The notes: generated by a model not told the origin, from the sequence alone. A DNA stretch of 64,000 nt from Georgenia ruanii (GCF_009193175.1 NZ_VUKE01000001.1:373089-437088), one strand, 5' to 3'; shown: positions 15,300 to 25,317, counted from the stretch's first letter. Translations and numbers: made by a program.

Positions 15300-15348
15300 C
15301 GCACCGCGCGGCGCGGGCTGACGCCGCGCCGCGCCATGCACCACGAGA

Positions 15349-15379
15349 GCACCCCTGGGCGATCGCCGCCCAGGGGTGC
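15349..15379. terminator. Bidirectional hairpin terminator
   Basis: A perfect 13-bp stem (GCACCCCTGGGCG at 15349-15361 with CGCCCAGGGGTGC at 15367-15379) and a five-base loop lie between the convergent DUF4190 and permease genes. TT follows on the plus side only, so it is probably a stem-driven terminator serving both strands. Confidence 0.8.
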
Positions 15380-15398
15380 TTCGTCTCGTGGCGTGCCG

Positions 15399-16841
15399 TC
15401 AGGACGCGGCGGGCTCCAGCGCAGTCGCCGGCTCCTTTGATGGCGACGCTTCCGCCGCCGCGTGGTGCCCGCGTCGCTGGCGCACCGCGCCGATCGCGAC
15501 GACGACGACGGCGAGCCCGGCCGACAGCAGCAGCGACTCCCGCGTCTCGCCGATGACCACCATGCCGACGACCATGGCGACGATCACGACGATGGTGGCC
15601 CACGTGAGGTACGGGAAGGCCCACATCCTCACGGTGAGCTCGGCCCCGGCCGCCTCCTGGCGGCGGCGCAGGATCAGCTGGGAGACCGCGATGACCAGCC
15701 AGACGAACAGCGCGATGGCTCCGGAGGTGTTGACGAGGAAGAGGAACACCTCCCCGGGGGCGAGGTAGTTCAGGCCCACGGTGATGAACCCGACGACGGT
15801 CGAGGCCAGGACGGCGTTGCGGGGCACCCCGCGGCGGGAGACCTTCGTCCACGAGCGCGGCGCCTCCCCGCGGGTGGCCATCGAGAAGATCATGCGGCTG
15901 GCGGTGTACAGGCCGGAGTTGAGGCACGACAGCACCGACGTCAGCACGATGACGTCCATGATCACGCCCGCGCCCGGGATGCCGTAGTGCTCGATGACCG
16001 CCACGTACGGGCTCTTGGCCACCGAGGCGTCGTCCCAGGGCAGCAGCGTGACGACGATCGCGACGGACCCGATGTAGAACAGCAGGATCCGCCACACCGT
16101 GGAGTTCACGGCCTTCTTGACCGCGCCCACCGGGTCGGTGGACTCCCCCGCGGCGATGGTGGCGATCTCCGCACCGAAGAACGCGAACACGACGACGAGG
16201 ATGCCCGCCATGACGGCGGCACCACCGTTGGGGAAGAAGCCGCCGTGGCCGGTGAGGTTGGCCAGGCCCGGCGCCTCGACGCCCGGCAGGAGCCCGGCGA
16301 TGGCGGCGACGCCGAGGAGCAGGAAGACGACGATGGCCGCGACCTTGACGGAGGCGAACCAGAACTCGAACTCGCCGTAGGACTTCACCGACACGATGTT
16401 GGTCAGCGTCAGGGCCACCATGAGGACGAGGGCCCAGACCCACTGGTCGACGCCGGGCACCCAGCGGTGCACGATCGCGGCGCCGGCGGTGGCCTCGATG
16501 CCGAGGGTGATGATCCAGAACCACGCGTAGAGCCAGCCGATGCTGAAGCCCGCCCACGGGCCCAGCGCCTTGTCCGCGTAGGCGGAGAAGGAGCCGGTCT
16601 CGGGGTTGGCCGCCGCCATCTCGCCCAGCATGCGCATGACGAGGATGACGACGAGGCCGGCGGCCGCGTAGGCGACGAGGATGCCCGGGCCGGCCTGCCG
16701 GATGGCGGCTCCCGAGCCGACGAAGAGGCCGGCGCCGATGACCCCCGCGATGGCGATCATCGACAGGTGGCGGGGCTTGAGCGACCGGGCGAGGCCGGGC
16801 TGCTCGGCATCGGCGACGGGTTGCGACGCTCCAGAGCGCAT
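15399..16841 (-). CDS. Amino acid permease, APC superfamily (GabP/AAT type)
   Basis: 480-residue permease with about 12 helices. Seen: the AAT family N-terminus LKPRHLSMIAIAGVIGAGLFVGSG with the substrate-binding GAGLF unwound helix, GEMAAANPETGSFSAYA, FAFFGAEIATIAAGES in helix 6 and PRNAVLAS in the cytoplasmic loop, followed by a Glu/Lys/Ala-rich C-terminus. Family members import neutral or basic amino acids or GABA by proton symport. The ATG at 16841 has AGGAGT seven bases upstream. It is monocistronic, ends at a strong hairpin and has no catabolic partner beside it, so the substrate stays open. Confidence 0.92.
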   Translation of the reverse strand: MRSGASQPVADAEQPGLARSLKPRHLSMIAIAGVIGAGLFVGSGAAIRQAGPGILVAYAAAGLVVILVMRMLGEMAAANPETGSFSAYADKALGPWAGFSIGWLYAWFWIITLGIEATAGAAIVHRWVPGVDQWVWALVLMVALTLTNIVSVKSYGEFEFWFASVKVAAIVVFLLLGVAAIAGLLPGVEAPGLANLTGHGGFFPNGGAAVMAGILVVVFAFFGAEIATIAAGESTDPVGAVKKAVNSTVWRILLFYIGSVAIVVTLLPWDDASVAKSPYVAVIEHYGIPGAGVIMDVIVLTSVLSCLNSGLYTASRMIFSMATRGEAPRSWTKVSRRGVPRNAVLASTVVGFITVGLNYLAPGEVFLFLVNTSGAIALFVWLVIAVSQLILRRRQEAAGAELTVRMWAFPYLTWATIVVIVAMVVGMVVIGETRESLLLSAGLAVVVVAIGAVRQRRGHHAAAEASPSKEPATALEPAAS

Positions 16842-17105
16842 GACAAGTACTCCTGAGACAGGTGGTGGGGATGGCGCGCGGCGGGGCTCTGGACCGGGTC
16901 ACGCGGGGGAAGACCGTACCTCCGCGCCCGCGGGCGACCGGTGTCGGGGGTCACTTCCTGAGACGCCCGTCCACAACCACGCACCCGGGCCGGACACCGG
17001 ATCCCGGCCGGCGCGCCCCGCCATTCCGCTCCCTGCGGCGCCTCGCCCGCGTCCGGGAGCGGGACCTTTCGGCGCGTGTGCCACGCTCCGCCCGGTGCCG
17101 CCGCC

Positions 17106-17111
17106 TACCGT
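17106..17111 (+). promoter_or_regulatory. -10 box of a predicted leaderless promoter
   Basis: TACCGT ends six bases before the GTG at 17118, fitting TANNNT and a transcript that begins on the start codon. No Shine-Dalgarno is present. Confidence 0.5.
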
Positions 17112-17117
17112 GGCCGT

Positions 17118-18449
17118 GTGGTCCGCTCAGCACTCGCCCTCGCCGCCCTCGCCACCACGGCCGTGCCCGGCCTCGACGTGGTGGCCACGCGCCCGCCCCA
17201 GCGCGCGACGACGGACTTCCAGACCACCGGTCTGCTCGACGGCGGCGGGCGCCACTGGGTGATCCGGGCGCCGCTGCACCCCGCCGCCGGCGCCTCCCTG
17301 GAGGGCGAGGTGGAGCTGCTCGCCAACCTCGCCCCCGCCGTCGACGCCGGCCGGCTGCCGTTCGCCGTCCCGCGCCCGGCCGGGTTCGCCGCCCTGCCCG
17401 AGGGCGGGCGCGCGATGGTCTACCGCGAGCTCGTCGGCCGCCCCCTGGACCTCGACCGGCTCAGGGGCGGGCCCGGCCTGTCGGCCGAGCTGGGCCGGGC
17501 CCTCGCCGCCTTCCACGAGCTCGACACCGCCGTGATCGCCGACGCCGGGCTGCCCGTCTACGACGCCGAGGCCTACCGCCGGCGCTGCCTGGCGGAGGTG
17601 GACGAGGCCGCCCGCACCGGGCACGTGCCCTCGGTGCTGCTCAACCGCTGGGAGCACGCCCTGGAGGACGTGGCGCTGTGGCGCTTCCGCGCCACCCCCG
17701 TGCACGGGGATCTCGCCCCCGAGCACGTGCTCGTCCACGACGGGCAGATCACCGCCCTGCTCAGCCTCGCCGACGCCCACGTCGGCGACCCGGCCGAGGA
17801 CCTCGGCTGGCTCATGGCGGCCGCGCCGGAGGACGCCCTCGACGCCATCGAGGAGGCCTACGCCCTGGCGCGGACCGAGGGCCCGGACGGCCACCTGCTG
17901 GACCGGGCGCTGCTCGTCTCCGAGCTGGCGCTGGCGCGCTGGCTGCTGCACGGCGTGCGCACGGACGAGCAGGCGGTGGTCGACGACGCCGCCGCGATGC
18001 TGCGCCAGCTGGCCGCCGACGTCGAGGACGCCCCGGGCATCGGCGCGCACGAGCCGGTCGTCGTGCCGGACTACACCTGGCCCGGCGAGGACGCGTGGGC
18101 GGACGTCGCGGGCGACGCCGAGGCGCCCGCCGCCGGAGCCGACGAGGTTGCCACGGCCGAGACCGGCGCGGCCGAGGCGGCAACCGGTGCGGACAGCGAG
18201 CGGGCCGGGGCCGGCGCGACGGAGCCGACCGGCGCGGCGGGGACCGACCCGGGACCGGGCGGGGCTGCCTCGTCCGCCGCGGCGGAGGCCAAGTCCGGGG
18301 GCCGCGACGCCGCGGCGTCCGCCGACGCCCGCCGGCACCCCGACCCGGCGGCCGACACCGAGCCGCTCGACCTGGCCGACCTGCCCGACTTCCTCGCGGC
18401 GCGCGAGACAGCCGAGGACGTGCCCGCCGGCGACGACCGGCGCGGCTGA
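17118..18449 (+). CDS. Phosphotransferase-fold (APH-like) protein with acidic tail, key Asp missing
   Basis: 443 residues. An aminoglycoside/macrolide phosphotransferase-like fold covers about residues 1-330: HWVIRAP and EVELLANL in the N-lobe, VYRELVGRPL in the hinge, and the Brenner motif HGDLAPEHVLV at 196-206. Where active enzymes have an IDW-type Mg-binding Asp, this protein has LLSLADAHVGDP with Ser216, so phosphotransfer may be lost. The last 110 residues are rich in Ala, Glu, Gly and Asp and look disordered. The GTG at 17118 is chosen because TACCGT lies six bases before it and because homology begins there. It is convergent with adnB. It could be a pseudokinase or a scaffold; antibiotic resistance is not supported. 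Confidence 0.82.
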   Translation: MVRSALALAALATTAVPGLDVVATRPPQRATTDFQTTGLLDGGGRHWVIRAPLHPAAGASLEGEVELLANLAPAVDAGRLPFAVPRPAGFAALPEGGRAMVYRELVGRPLDLDRLRGGPGLSAELGRALAAFHELDTAVIADAGLPVYDAEAYRRRCLAEVDEAARTGHVPSVLLNRWEHALEDVALWRFRATPVHGDLAPEHVLVHDGQITALLSLADAHVGDPAEDLGWLMAAAPEDALDAIEEAYALARTEGPDGHLLDRALLVSELALARWLLHGVRTDEQAVVDDAAAMLRQLAADVEDAPGIGAHEPVVVPDYTWPGEDAWADVAGDAEAPAAGADEVATAETGAAEAATGADSERAGAGATEPTGAAGTDPGPGGAASSAAAEAKSGGRDAAASADARRHPDPAADTEPLDLADLPDFLAARETAEDVPAGDDRRG

Positions 18450-18549
18450 CCTCAGCCGCGGCTGACCGCCCGACGGACCGCAGGCCCGGCGGGTCCGGCG
18501 AGGCACCGGGCCTGCCGCTCCCGGCCGAGCCGCCGGGGAGGTGGAGTCG

Positions 18550-21500
18550 TCAGGCCGGCGCATGCCCGGCCGCGAGCGCCGCGGTGATGCGCCCGACGAT
18601 CTCCTCCTCGCTCAGCGCCCCGGCACGCACGGTCTCGTCCGCCCCGACGTAGTAGAACGCCGCGCCGACGCGCTCCAGAGCCGTCCCGGCCGCCCGCGCC
18701 CAGGCGAGCCGGTAGAGCGCCAGCTGCATCTCCCGCTGGGCGAGCTCCTCGGGGCCGCGGGGCGGGCGGCCGGTCTTCCAGTCGACCACCTCCACCCCGT
18801 CGGGCCCGTCGAAGACGGCGTCGATGCGGCAGCGCACGATGGTGCCGGCGACGGGGGTCTCGAGGTCGACCTCCACCGCCACCGGCACCCGCTGGGCCCA
18901 CTCCGAGGCGGCGAAGGTGCGCTGCAGGGCGGCGAGCTCGGCGTCGGTGAGGTGCGGCGCCTCGGCGCGGTCCTCCCCGCTGCCTTCGACGTCGTCGATG
19001 TCGAGCAGCGCGCTCTGGCCGTAGAAGTGCTCGACCCACTGGTGGAAGCGGGTGCCGCGGCGCGAGACCACGGTGGGCTCGGTGGGCACGGGGCGGCGGC
19101 GGTTGCGGGCGAACGCGCGCGGGTCGGCCACGAGCCCGACCACCGCGGAGGCCGAGAGGTGGCCGGCGAGGGGGACCTCCTGCTCGCGGGTGCCGGCGGC
19201 GTCCCGCTCGGCGAGCAGCAGCCGCGCGTCGGTCAGCCAGCGGGCGGCGGCGTCGTCGGGCATGGGCTCGTCCAGCCGCAGGGGGTGGGTGCGCTGCCGC
19301 TCGGCGGCGGCGCGGACGGCCGCGGCCGCCGCCTCCAGCCGGGGGCGGCGGGGGCCGAGCGGGTCCACCGGCCACAGCGCGGTGACCTCCTCCTCCAGCG
19401 CCGGGTTGGTGACGTCGTCGCCCGGCCGGGGCGCCCACGCCGACCGGGTCGACCCGCCGTCGGCGTCGCCGTCGTCCGCGCTCGCCGGGGGCAGCGGCAT
19501 GTCGGCGACCTGGCCCACGCTGTAGGGCTCGGTGAGGAACCGCGAGGGCGGCAGGGCGCTCTTGCCGTCGCGGAACCACGAGCCGGTGAGCAGCAGGGTG
19601 CTGCGGGCGCGGGTGACGGCCACATAGGCCAGGCGCCGCTCCTCGGCCACCTGGTGGGCGCCGGCGTCGGCGCGGAACTGCTTGCGGGCCTCCTCGACGT
19701 CCTTGTGGGTGACGGCGCCGAGCAGGTCGAGCTCGGGCAGGGACTCGGCGTCCCCGCGCAGCGGGTAGGGCAGCTCGCGCACGTCGGTGAGCCAGCCCGA
19801 GCCCGACACGGCGCCGTCGGCCGACGGCTTGCCGTCGTAACCGGGGAACTGGGTCTCCACCAGGCCGGGGACCGCGACGATGTCCCACTCCAGGCCCTTG
19901 GCGGCGTGGACGGTGAGCACCTGCACCACCGAGGACTCGGGCTCCTCGCCGGCCGGCTCGGCGGCGTCGAGGCCGCGCTCGCGCTCCTCGGCGGCGTCCA
20001 GCCAGGCGAGGAAGGCGCCGAGGGTGGGCTGCTCGGCGTCGACGGCGAAGCCGGCCGCCACCTCGGCGAAGGCGTCCAGGCTGGCGCGGGCGCTACCCCC
20101 GCCGCGGCCGGCCCGGGCGGCGACCTCGATGTCCAGGCCGAGCAGCTGCTCGGCGGCGACGACCAGCTCGGGCAGCGGCAGGTAGGTCAGGGCCCGGACC
20201 TGGCGCAGCACGGCGCCCAGGCGCTGGACCCGGCCGGCGCCGACGGCGGTCAGGGTGTGCCCGCGGCGGCTGGTCCACCCGGCGGCCGGGGGGTGGTCGA
20301 CGGCCTCGGCGAGGCTGGACTCCTCGCGCGGGTCGAGCCGGCGGGCGTCGTCGTCGGTGAGGCTCGCGGCGGCCGCACGGGCCAGCTCGCGGGCCCAGTC
20401 CTGCAGCGCGTGCAGGTCGGCGACACCGAGACGCAGGTTGGTCAGCAGCCGCATGAGGGCGTCGCCGCGGCCGGCGTCGTGCGCGGCCTGCAGGGCGGCG
20501 CGCAGGTCGACGATCTCGGGGGTGGCCAGCAGCCCGCCCAGGCCGAGCACGCGGGCGGGCAGCCCCGCCTCGCGCAGCGCCTGGACGACGCCGGCGAACT
20601 GCGAGCGCTTGCGGCACAGCACCGCCGCGGTCTCGGCGGTGGCCGGGTCCCACCGGGCGGCGAGGAACGCGGCCACCTGCCGGGCCTCGTCGGCCTGTCC
20701 GAGCAGGTACCCGCCGAGCACCTGGCCCGCTCCCGCGCCCGGGCGGGCCCGCAGCACCGGCACGGTGATGTCCGGGCCGCCGACGCGTCCGGTGCGCAGC
20801 GGCGCGGCGATGGTGTTAGCCGCGTCGAGGATCGCCCGGTCGTTGCGCCAGGAGGTGCTCAGCGCGAGGGTGGCGGCCGGGTCGCCGGCGGCGGTGGGGA
20901 AGGTGTCGGGGAAGGTGGCGAGGGCGGCGGCAGAGGCCCCGCGCCAGCCGTAGATGGCCTGGTTGGGGTCGCCGACGGCGGTGACGGGGTGCCCGGCGCC
21001 GAACAACGAGCTGAGCAGCCGCAGCTGGGCGACGGAGGTGTCCTGGTACTCGTCGAGGAGCACCACCCGGTACTGGGCCCGCAGCTGGGCGCCGACGTCG
21101 GGAACCTCGGCGGCGATGCGGGCGGCGAGGGCCACCTGGTCGCCGAAGTCGATCAGGCCGCGCTCGCGCTTGAGCCGGGTGTAGGCGGCGACGAGGTCCA
21201 GCAGGGCGATCCGCTCACGCACCGCGCGGGCGGCCTTGGCGACCTCGGCGTAGGGGTCCTTCTTCTTCCCCTCGGGCTCCTTCTCCACCAGGTCGCGGTG
21301 GAGGTCCTCGAGCAGCTCGCGGGCCTCGGCCGGGGAGAGAAGGTGCTCGCCGAGCGCGCCGGCGAGGGCCAGCACGGCGTTGGTGACGGTGGCCGGGGAC
21401 CGGTCGGTGGGCAGCTCCTCGGCCCAGCGTTGCACGAGGTCGTCGGCCAGCTGCCAGGCGGCCGCCTCGGTGACGAGCCGGGCGTCGGGGTCGGCGCCTA

Positions 21501-22026
21501 CGCGCAGGGCGTGGTCGCGGGCGATGCTGCCGGCGAAGGAGTTGTAGGTGGCGATGTGCGGTCGGTCGGCGTCGAGGGTGGCCGCGGCGGCGTCGTCGTC
21601 CTCGGTCTCCGGCCGAGCCACGAGGCCGACCGCGCGGAGCCGGCGCAGCCGCTGGCGCACCCGGTGGGCCAGCTCGGCCGCGGCCTTGCGGGTGAAGGTC
21701 AGGCCGAGCACCTGCTCGGCGTCGACCAGGCCGTTGGCGACGAGGTAGACCACCCGGGCGGACATCGTCTCGGTCTTGCCCGAGCCGGCGCCGGCGACCA
21801 CGAGGAGCGGCGCGAGCGGGGCCTCGATCATGGCGCGCTGCTCGTCGGTGGGCGTGTGCTGGCCCAGCGCCTGGGCGATGTCGGTGGCGCTGTACCGCAC
21901 GGCGGGCGCGGCGTCGCCGGTGGGGGCGACCGGTCCGGCGTCCGCGGCCGGGTGCTGGGTGGGTGTCGGCATCGGGGTCCTCGCTGCGGTGACGGGCTGA
22001 GAGGGGCTGGGGCTGGGTCGGCTCAT
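18550..22026 (-). CDS. adnB: ATP-dependent helicase-nuclease AdnB
   Basis: 1158 residues: a UvrD-like superfamily 1A motor followed by a RecB-type nuclease domain. Seen: Q-motif region HTPTDEQRAMI, Walker A AGAGSGKT (about residues 78-85), Walker B LLDEYQDTSVAQ, GDPNQAIYGWRGA (motif III), LTVHAAKGLEWD (motif V) and YVAVTRARSTLLLTG (motif VI). Near the end, GTIVRCRIDAVFD and VEVVDWKTG (about 1064-1086) are the nuclease Asp and Asp-x-Lys residues. Mycobacterial AdnB is of similar size and layout and works with AdnA to unwind and resect double-strand breaks. The start ATG overlaps the adnA stop (ATGA). The first 45 residues are a low-complexity Pro/Ala extension. Confidence 0.93.
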   Translation of the reverse strand: MSRPSPSPSQPVTAARTPMPTPTQHPAADAGPVAPTGDAAPAVRYSATDIAQALGQHTPTDEQRAMIEAPLAPLLVVAGAGSGKTETMSARVVYLVANGLVDAEQVLGLTFTRKAAAELAHRVRQRLRRLRAVGLVARPETEDDDAAAATLDADRPHIATYNSFAGSIARDHALRVGADPDARLVTEAAAWQLADDLVQRWAEELPTDRSPATVTNAVLALAGALGEHLLSPAEARELLEDLHRDLVEKEPEGKKKDPYAEVAKAARAVRERIALLDLVAAYTRLKRERGLIDFGDQVALAARIAAEVPDVGAQLRAQYRVVLLDEYQDTSVAQLRLLSSLFGAGHPVTAVGDPNQAIYGWRGASAAALATFPDTFPTAAGDPAATLALSTSWRNDRAILDAANTIAAPLRTGRVGGPDITVPVLRARPGAGAGQVLGGYLLGQADEARQVAAFLAARWDPATAETAAVLCRKRSQFAGVVQALREAGLPARVLGLGGLLATPEIVDLRAALQAAHDAGRGDALMRLLTNLRLGVADLHALQDWARELARAAAASLTDDDARRLDPREESSLAEAVDHPPAAGWTSRRGHTLTAVGAGRVQRLGAVLRQVRALTYLPLPELVVAAEQLLGLDIEVAARAGRGGGSARASLDAFAEVAAGFAVDAEQPTLGAFLAWLDAAEERERGLDAAEPAGEEPESSVVQVLTVHAAKGLEWDIVAVPGLVETQFPGYDGKPSADGAVSGSGWLTDVRELPYPLRGDAESLPELDLLGAVTHKDVEEARKQFRADAGAHQVAEERRLAYVAVTRARSTLLLTGSWFRDGKSALPPSRFLTEPYSVGQVADMPLPPASADDGDADGGSTRSAWAPRPGDDVTNPALEEEVTALWPVDPLGPRRPRLEAAAAAVRAAAERQRTHPLRLDEPMPDDAAARWLTDARLLLAERDAAGTREQEVPLAGHLSASAVVGLVADPRAFARNRRRPVPTEPTVVSRRGTRFHQWVEHFYGQSALLDIDDVEGSGEDRAEAPHLTDAELAALQRTFAASEWAQRVPVAVEVDLETPVAGTIVRCRIDAVFDGPDGVEVVDWKTGRPPRGPEELAQREMQLALYRLAWARAAGTALERVGAAFYYVGADETVRAGALSEEEIVGRITAALAAGHAPA

Positions 22027-25000
22027 CCGGTGACCCTCCCGCCGGTGTCCTGCAGCGGGCAGGAGGTGCGCACCGGGCAGTGCCGGCACTGGTCGGTGAG
22101 GCGGGCCACGAAGGTGGACCCGGCCATGGCCTCGGCGGCCTCGGTGACCAGCCGGGTGGCCCACGCGGGGTCCTCCGCGTCGGCCAGGGCCGGCTGGGCC
22201 CGCACGGCCGCCCCCTTTCCGGTGCCGAGGTAGACGAGCCGGCCGCCGGCCGCGTGCGCCTCCCCGAACGCGCCGGCGTCCACGGCCGCCTGGTAGGCGC
22301 CGAGCTGGGCGTGCTCGGCGGCCTTGTCGGCGCTGACCGGGCTGGCGGAGGTCTTGAGGTCGACCACCCGCACCCGCCCCTCGCCCAGGTGCTCGACGCG
22401 GTCCATCCGGCCGGTCAGGTGTGCCCGGCCGACGTCGGCGGTGAACTCCCGCTCGACGTCGACCTCCCCCGGCACCCCGGCGAGGTAGGCGGCGAGCCGG
22501 TCGATCATGGCGTCGGCGAGCACGCGCTGGCGCCGGCCGACCCAGCCCTCGCCCAGGCCCAGCCCGGCCCAGCGCGCCTCGAGGGCCGCGTGCATCTCCG
22601 CGGCGGTGCCGTGCGGGTGCTCCGCGGCGATCTCGTGCACCAGCGAGCCCACGGACTGGTCCATGCTGCGCTCCCCCCGCCCGCCGGCCTGCTCCAGCGC
22701 CCACCGCAGCGAGCAGCTGGTGGCCTGCTCCACGCTGGACGGGCTCACCGGCACCGGCGCGCCGGCCGGGCGCAGCGGCACCTCACTGCTCGGCGCGGCC
22801 AGCCCGGCCCACTCCTCCGGGGCGGCCCCGGTCACCCCCTGGTCCGTCAGGTGCGCGAGCAGCGCCGCGGCGGCGTCCCGGCGGCGGGCGGCGGCGTCGT
22901 CCTCGGCGGGCGACTCGACGGCGCAGCGCAGCTCGCTGACCAGGCCGCGCAGGTCCAGCGGCGCGGGTGCGCTGGCGAGCAGGTCGGCCGGCTCGGCGCC
23001 ATCGGGGGCGAGGAGGTCGAAGAACGACGAGGGGCGCTGGTCCTCGTCGAGGACCGCGGTGACGAGCAGGCGGCGGGTGGGCCGGGTGACCGCGACGGCC
23101 AGCATGCGCAGCTCGTCGTCGAGGACCTGGCGGCGGGCCGGGCCGACGGCGCGGCGCCCGTCCGCGGACCGGCCGGCCTCGACGTCGGCGAGGGCCCCGG
23201 CGCCGAGCAGGGAGTCGCGCAGGCGCAGGTCCGGCCAGACGTCCTCCTGCAGGCCCGCGACGACCACGAGCTGCCACTCCTCGCCGGCCGCGGCGGCCGG
23301 GGTGAGCACCTGGACCGCCTCGGCACGCACGCCCCGCGCGGCGACGGAGTCCGCGGGCAGGTCCTGGGCGGTGACGTGGTCGACGAACCCGGCCGGGCCG
23401 CCGCCGACGGTGCGGTCGGTGTACACCTCCGCGGCCTTGAACAGGGCCATCACGGCGTCGAGGTCGGCGTCGGCCCGGTCGGCCCCGGCGCCGCCGGCCA
23501 CGGCGCGCTCCCGCCACGGCTCGGCGAGCCCGGCGGCGTCCCACAGGGCCCACAGCGCCGTCTCGGCGGTGACGCCGTCGGCCTCCAGGGCGGTGCGGCC
23601 GGCGGCCAGCACGCCCGCCACGCGCAGCGGGGCACGGCGCACGTGCGGGGGCAGCGAGCGCGCCGCCTCGGGGTCGGCGACGACCTCGACGAGGAGCTCG
23701 TCGACCGGCCGGGCGCCGTCGGCGGCGCGCTCCCGGCCGCGCAGCACCCGGCGCAGCGCGCGGAGCGAGACGGCGTCCATCCCGCCGATGGCGGAGGTGA
23801 GCAGCTCGACGACCTGCTCGGCCTCGATCCGGCCCGCCAGCGCGGCGCGCAGCGCGGTCAGCAGGGGCCGCACGGCCGGTTCCTCGCGCAGCACCCCGGG
23901 CGTCGCGGTGCCCCCGGCCGGCACGCCCCAGCTGCGCAGCATGCGCTGGAAGCTGGTCAGGTCGCCGGAGGAGCGGACCACCACGGCCATCTGCGACCAG
24001 GGCGTGCCGTGGTAGATCCGCTCCTCGCGCAGCCGGCGGGCGACGAAGGCGCCCTCCTGCGCCCGCGAGCGCAGCAGGGACACCTCCACGCCGCGCGGCG
24101 CGGCGGGCCGGCCGCCGGCCTGGGCGGGCCCGTCCGGGGCGGCGGCGGGCCCCTCGTTGCCCGGGGGGCCGGCGGGCGCCGCGGCGACCCCGGCGCGCCG
24201 GTGCTCGGCGGTACCGAGAGTGGCGATCGCCCGGGTGACGGCCACGGCGGTGCAGCGCAGCACGCCGTCCCCGCGGTGCACGGTGGGCAGCACGAGCCGC
24301 GTCGCGCCGAACCCGCCGAGCGGCTCGCGGGTCTCGGCCAGCCCGACCAGCGCCGGGCTGCCGCCGCGGAAGCCCTGCACGCCGGCGTCAGGGTCGCCGT
24401 GCAGCAGCAGCTGCGCGCCGTCCTGCTCCAGGACGTGCAGCAGCCGGGCGGTGGCGAGCGTGGAGTCCTGGTGGTCGTCCACCACGACGGCGGACCACCG
24501 CGGCCGCGGGTGGCCGGGCACCTCCCGTTCCCAGGCGCGCAGCGCGGCGGTGGCCTCGTCGACGATCCGGGCGGCGTCGAGCCGGGCCCCGCGGTCCGGC
24601 GTCATCTCCCCCAGCGCCGTGACGTCCTGGTACTCGGCCAGCAGCACCGCGGCGGCCAGCCACTCGGGGCGGTCGTACCGCTCGCCGCGGGCCGCGAGGT
24701 CCTCGGGCCCCAGGCCGAGCTCGGCGGCGCGCATGAACAGGTCGCGCAGCTCGTCGCGGAAGGCGCCCAGCGCCAGGGTCTCCGGTCCGATGCTGTCCGG
24801 CCAGCGCACCGGCGCGCCCAACCCGGCCCGGTGGCCGGCGAGCAGCTCGCCGAGCACCTGGTCCTGCTCGGGGCCGGTGATGAGGGTGGGCGCCGGCTCG
24901 CCGAGCAGCGTCGCGCGCAGGCGCAGCACCGAGTAGGCGAACGACGCGGGCGTGCGCACCAGCACCTGGGTGGTGGTGCGGCCCAGCCGGGCGGCGACCG

Positions 25001-25289
25001 CGTCGCGCACCCGGGCGGCCCCGCGGCGGGTGGGCACGAGCATGAGCACGCCCTGGTCCCCGCCGCCGGGCCGGCCGGGGCGCCCGGCCTCGGCGCGGGC
25101 GCGGGCGAGGAAGGCCGCGAGCGCCGTCGTCGTCTTGCCGCTGCCGGGGGCGCCGACGACGAGCACGTGCCCGCCGTCGCCGGGCCACGCCGCCGCCCGC
25201 GCCTGCACGGGGTCGAGCGCGGGCGGCGGCGGGGGCGGCACCGGCAGGCTCAGCCGCAACGCGGCGGTCGGGGCAGCGGGATGTGGCAT
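22023..25289 (-). CDS. adnA: ATP-dependent helicase-nuclease AdnA
   Basis: 1088 residues: helicase-like motor plus C-terminal PD-(D/E)XK nuclease. Seen: Walker A GAPGSGKT (46-53), VVVDDHQDS in place of a standard DEYQD Walker B, GDPDAGVQGFRGG, AVTRPTRRLLVTAV, then LTGRMDRVE and VRVVDLKTSASPVSADKA in the nuclease. An upstream Cys (TSCSLRW) plus the terminal CRHCPVRTSC (Cys 1068, 1071, 1077) matches the four-Cys Fe-S staple of AddB/AdnA-type nucleases. It partners AdnB, encoded immediately downstream with an ATGA overlap, as the actinobacterial double-strand-break end-processing motor. The weaker Walker B suggests that AdnB is the main motor. Confidence 0.93.
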   Translation of the reverse strand: MPHPAAPTAALRLSLPVPPPPPPALDPVQARAAAWPGDGGHVLVVGAPGSGKTTTALAAFLARARAEAGRPGRPGGGDQGVLMLVPTRRGAARVRDAVAARLGRTTTQVLVRTPASFAYSVLRLRATLLGEPAPTLITGPEQDQVLGELLAGHRAGLGAPVRWPDSIGPETLALGAFRDELRDLFMRAAELGLGPEDLAARGERYDRPEWLAAAVLLAEYQDVTALGEMTPDRGARLDAARIVDEATAALRAWEREVPGHPRPRWSAVVVDDHQDSTLATARLLHVLEQDGAQLLLHGDPDAGVQGFRGGSPALVGLAETREPLGGFGATRLVLPTVHRGDGVLRCTAVAVTRAIATLGTAEHRRAGVAAAPAGPPGNEGPAAAPDGPAQAGGRPAAPRGVEVSLLRSRAQEGAFVARRLREERIYHGTPWSQMAVVVRSSGDLTSFQRMLRSWGVPAGGTATPGVLREEPAVRPLLTALRAALAGRIEAEQVVELLTSAIGGMDAVSLRALRRVLRGRERAADGARPVDELLVEVVADPEAARSLPPHVRRAPLRVAGVLAAGRTALEADGVTAETALWALWDAAGLAEPWRERAVAGGAGADRADADLDAVMALFKAAEVYTDRTVGGGPAGFVDHVTAQDLPADSVAARGVRAEAVQVLTPAAAAGEEWQLVVVAGLQEDVWPDLRLRDSLLGAGALADVEAGRSADGRRAVGPARRQVLDDELRMLAVAVTRPTRRLLVTAVLDEDQRPSSFFDLLAPDGAEPADLLASAPAPLDLRGLVSELRCAVESPAEDDAAARRRDAAAALLAHLTDQGVTGAAPEEWAGLAAPSSEVPLRPAGAPVPVSPSSVEQATSCSLRWALEQAGGRGERSMDQSVGSLVHEIAAEHPHGTAAEMHAALEARWAGLGLGEGWVGRRQRVLADAMIDRLAAYLAGVPGEVDVEREFTADVGRAHLTGRMDRVEHLGEGRVRVVDLKTSASPVSADKAAEHAQLGAYQAAVDAGAFGEAHAAGGRLVYLGTGKGAAVRAQPALADAEDPAWATRLVTEAAEAMAGSTFVARLTDQCRHCPVRTSCPLQDTGGRVTG

Positions 25290-25317
25290 GCCCCGATGTC
25301 ATCACGACGCACCGACA

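Noticed and set aside
17118-18449. Macrolide or aminoglycoside resistance gene
   Set aside because: The protein keeps the Brenner motif but lacks the metal-binding Asp, has a long acidic tail and has no resistance context.
18550-25289. AdnAB pair as an anti-phage defence island
   Set aside because: Sequence and order match the housekeeping double-strand-break helicase-nuclease of actinobacteria, and no defence genes flank it.
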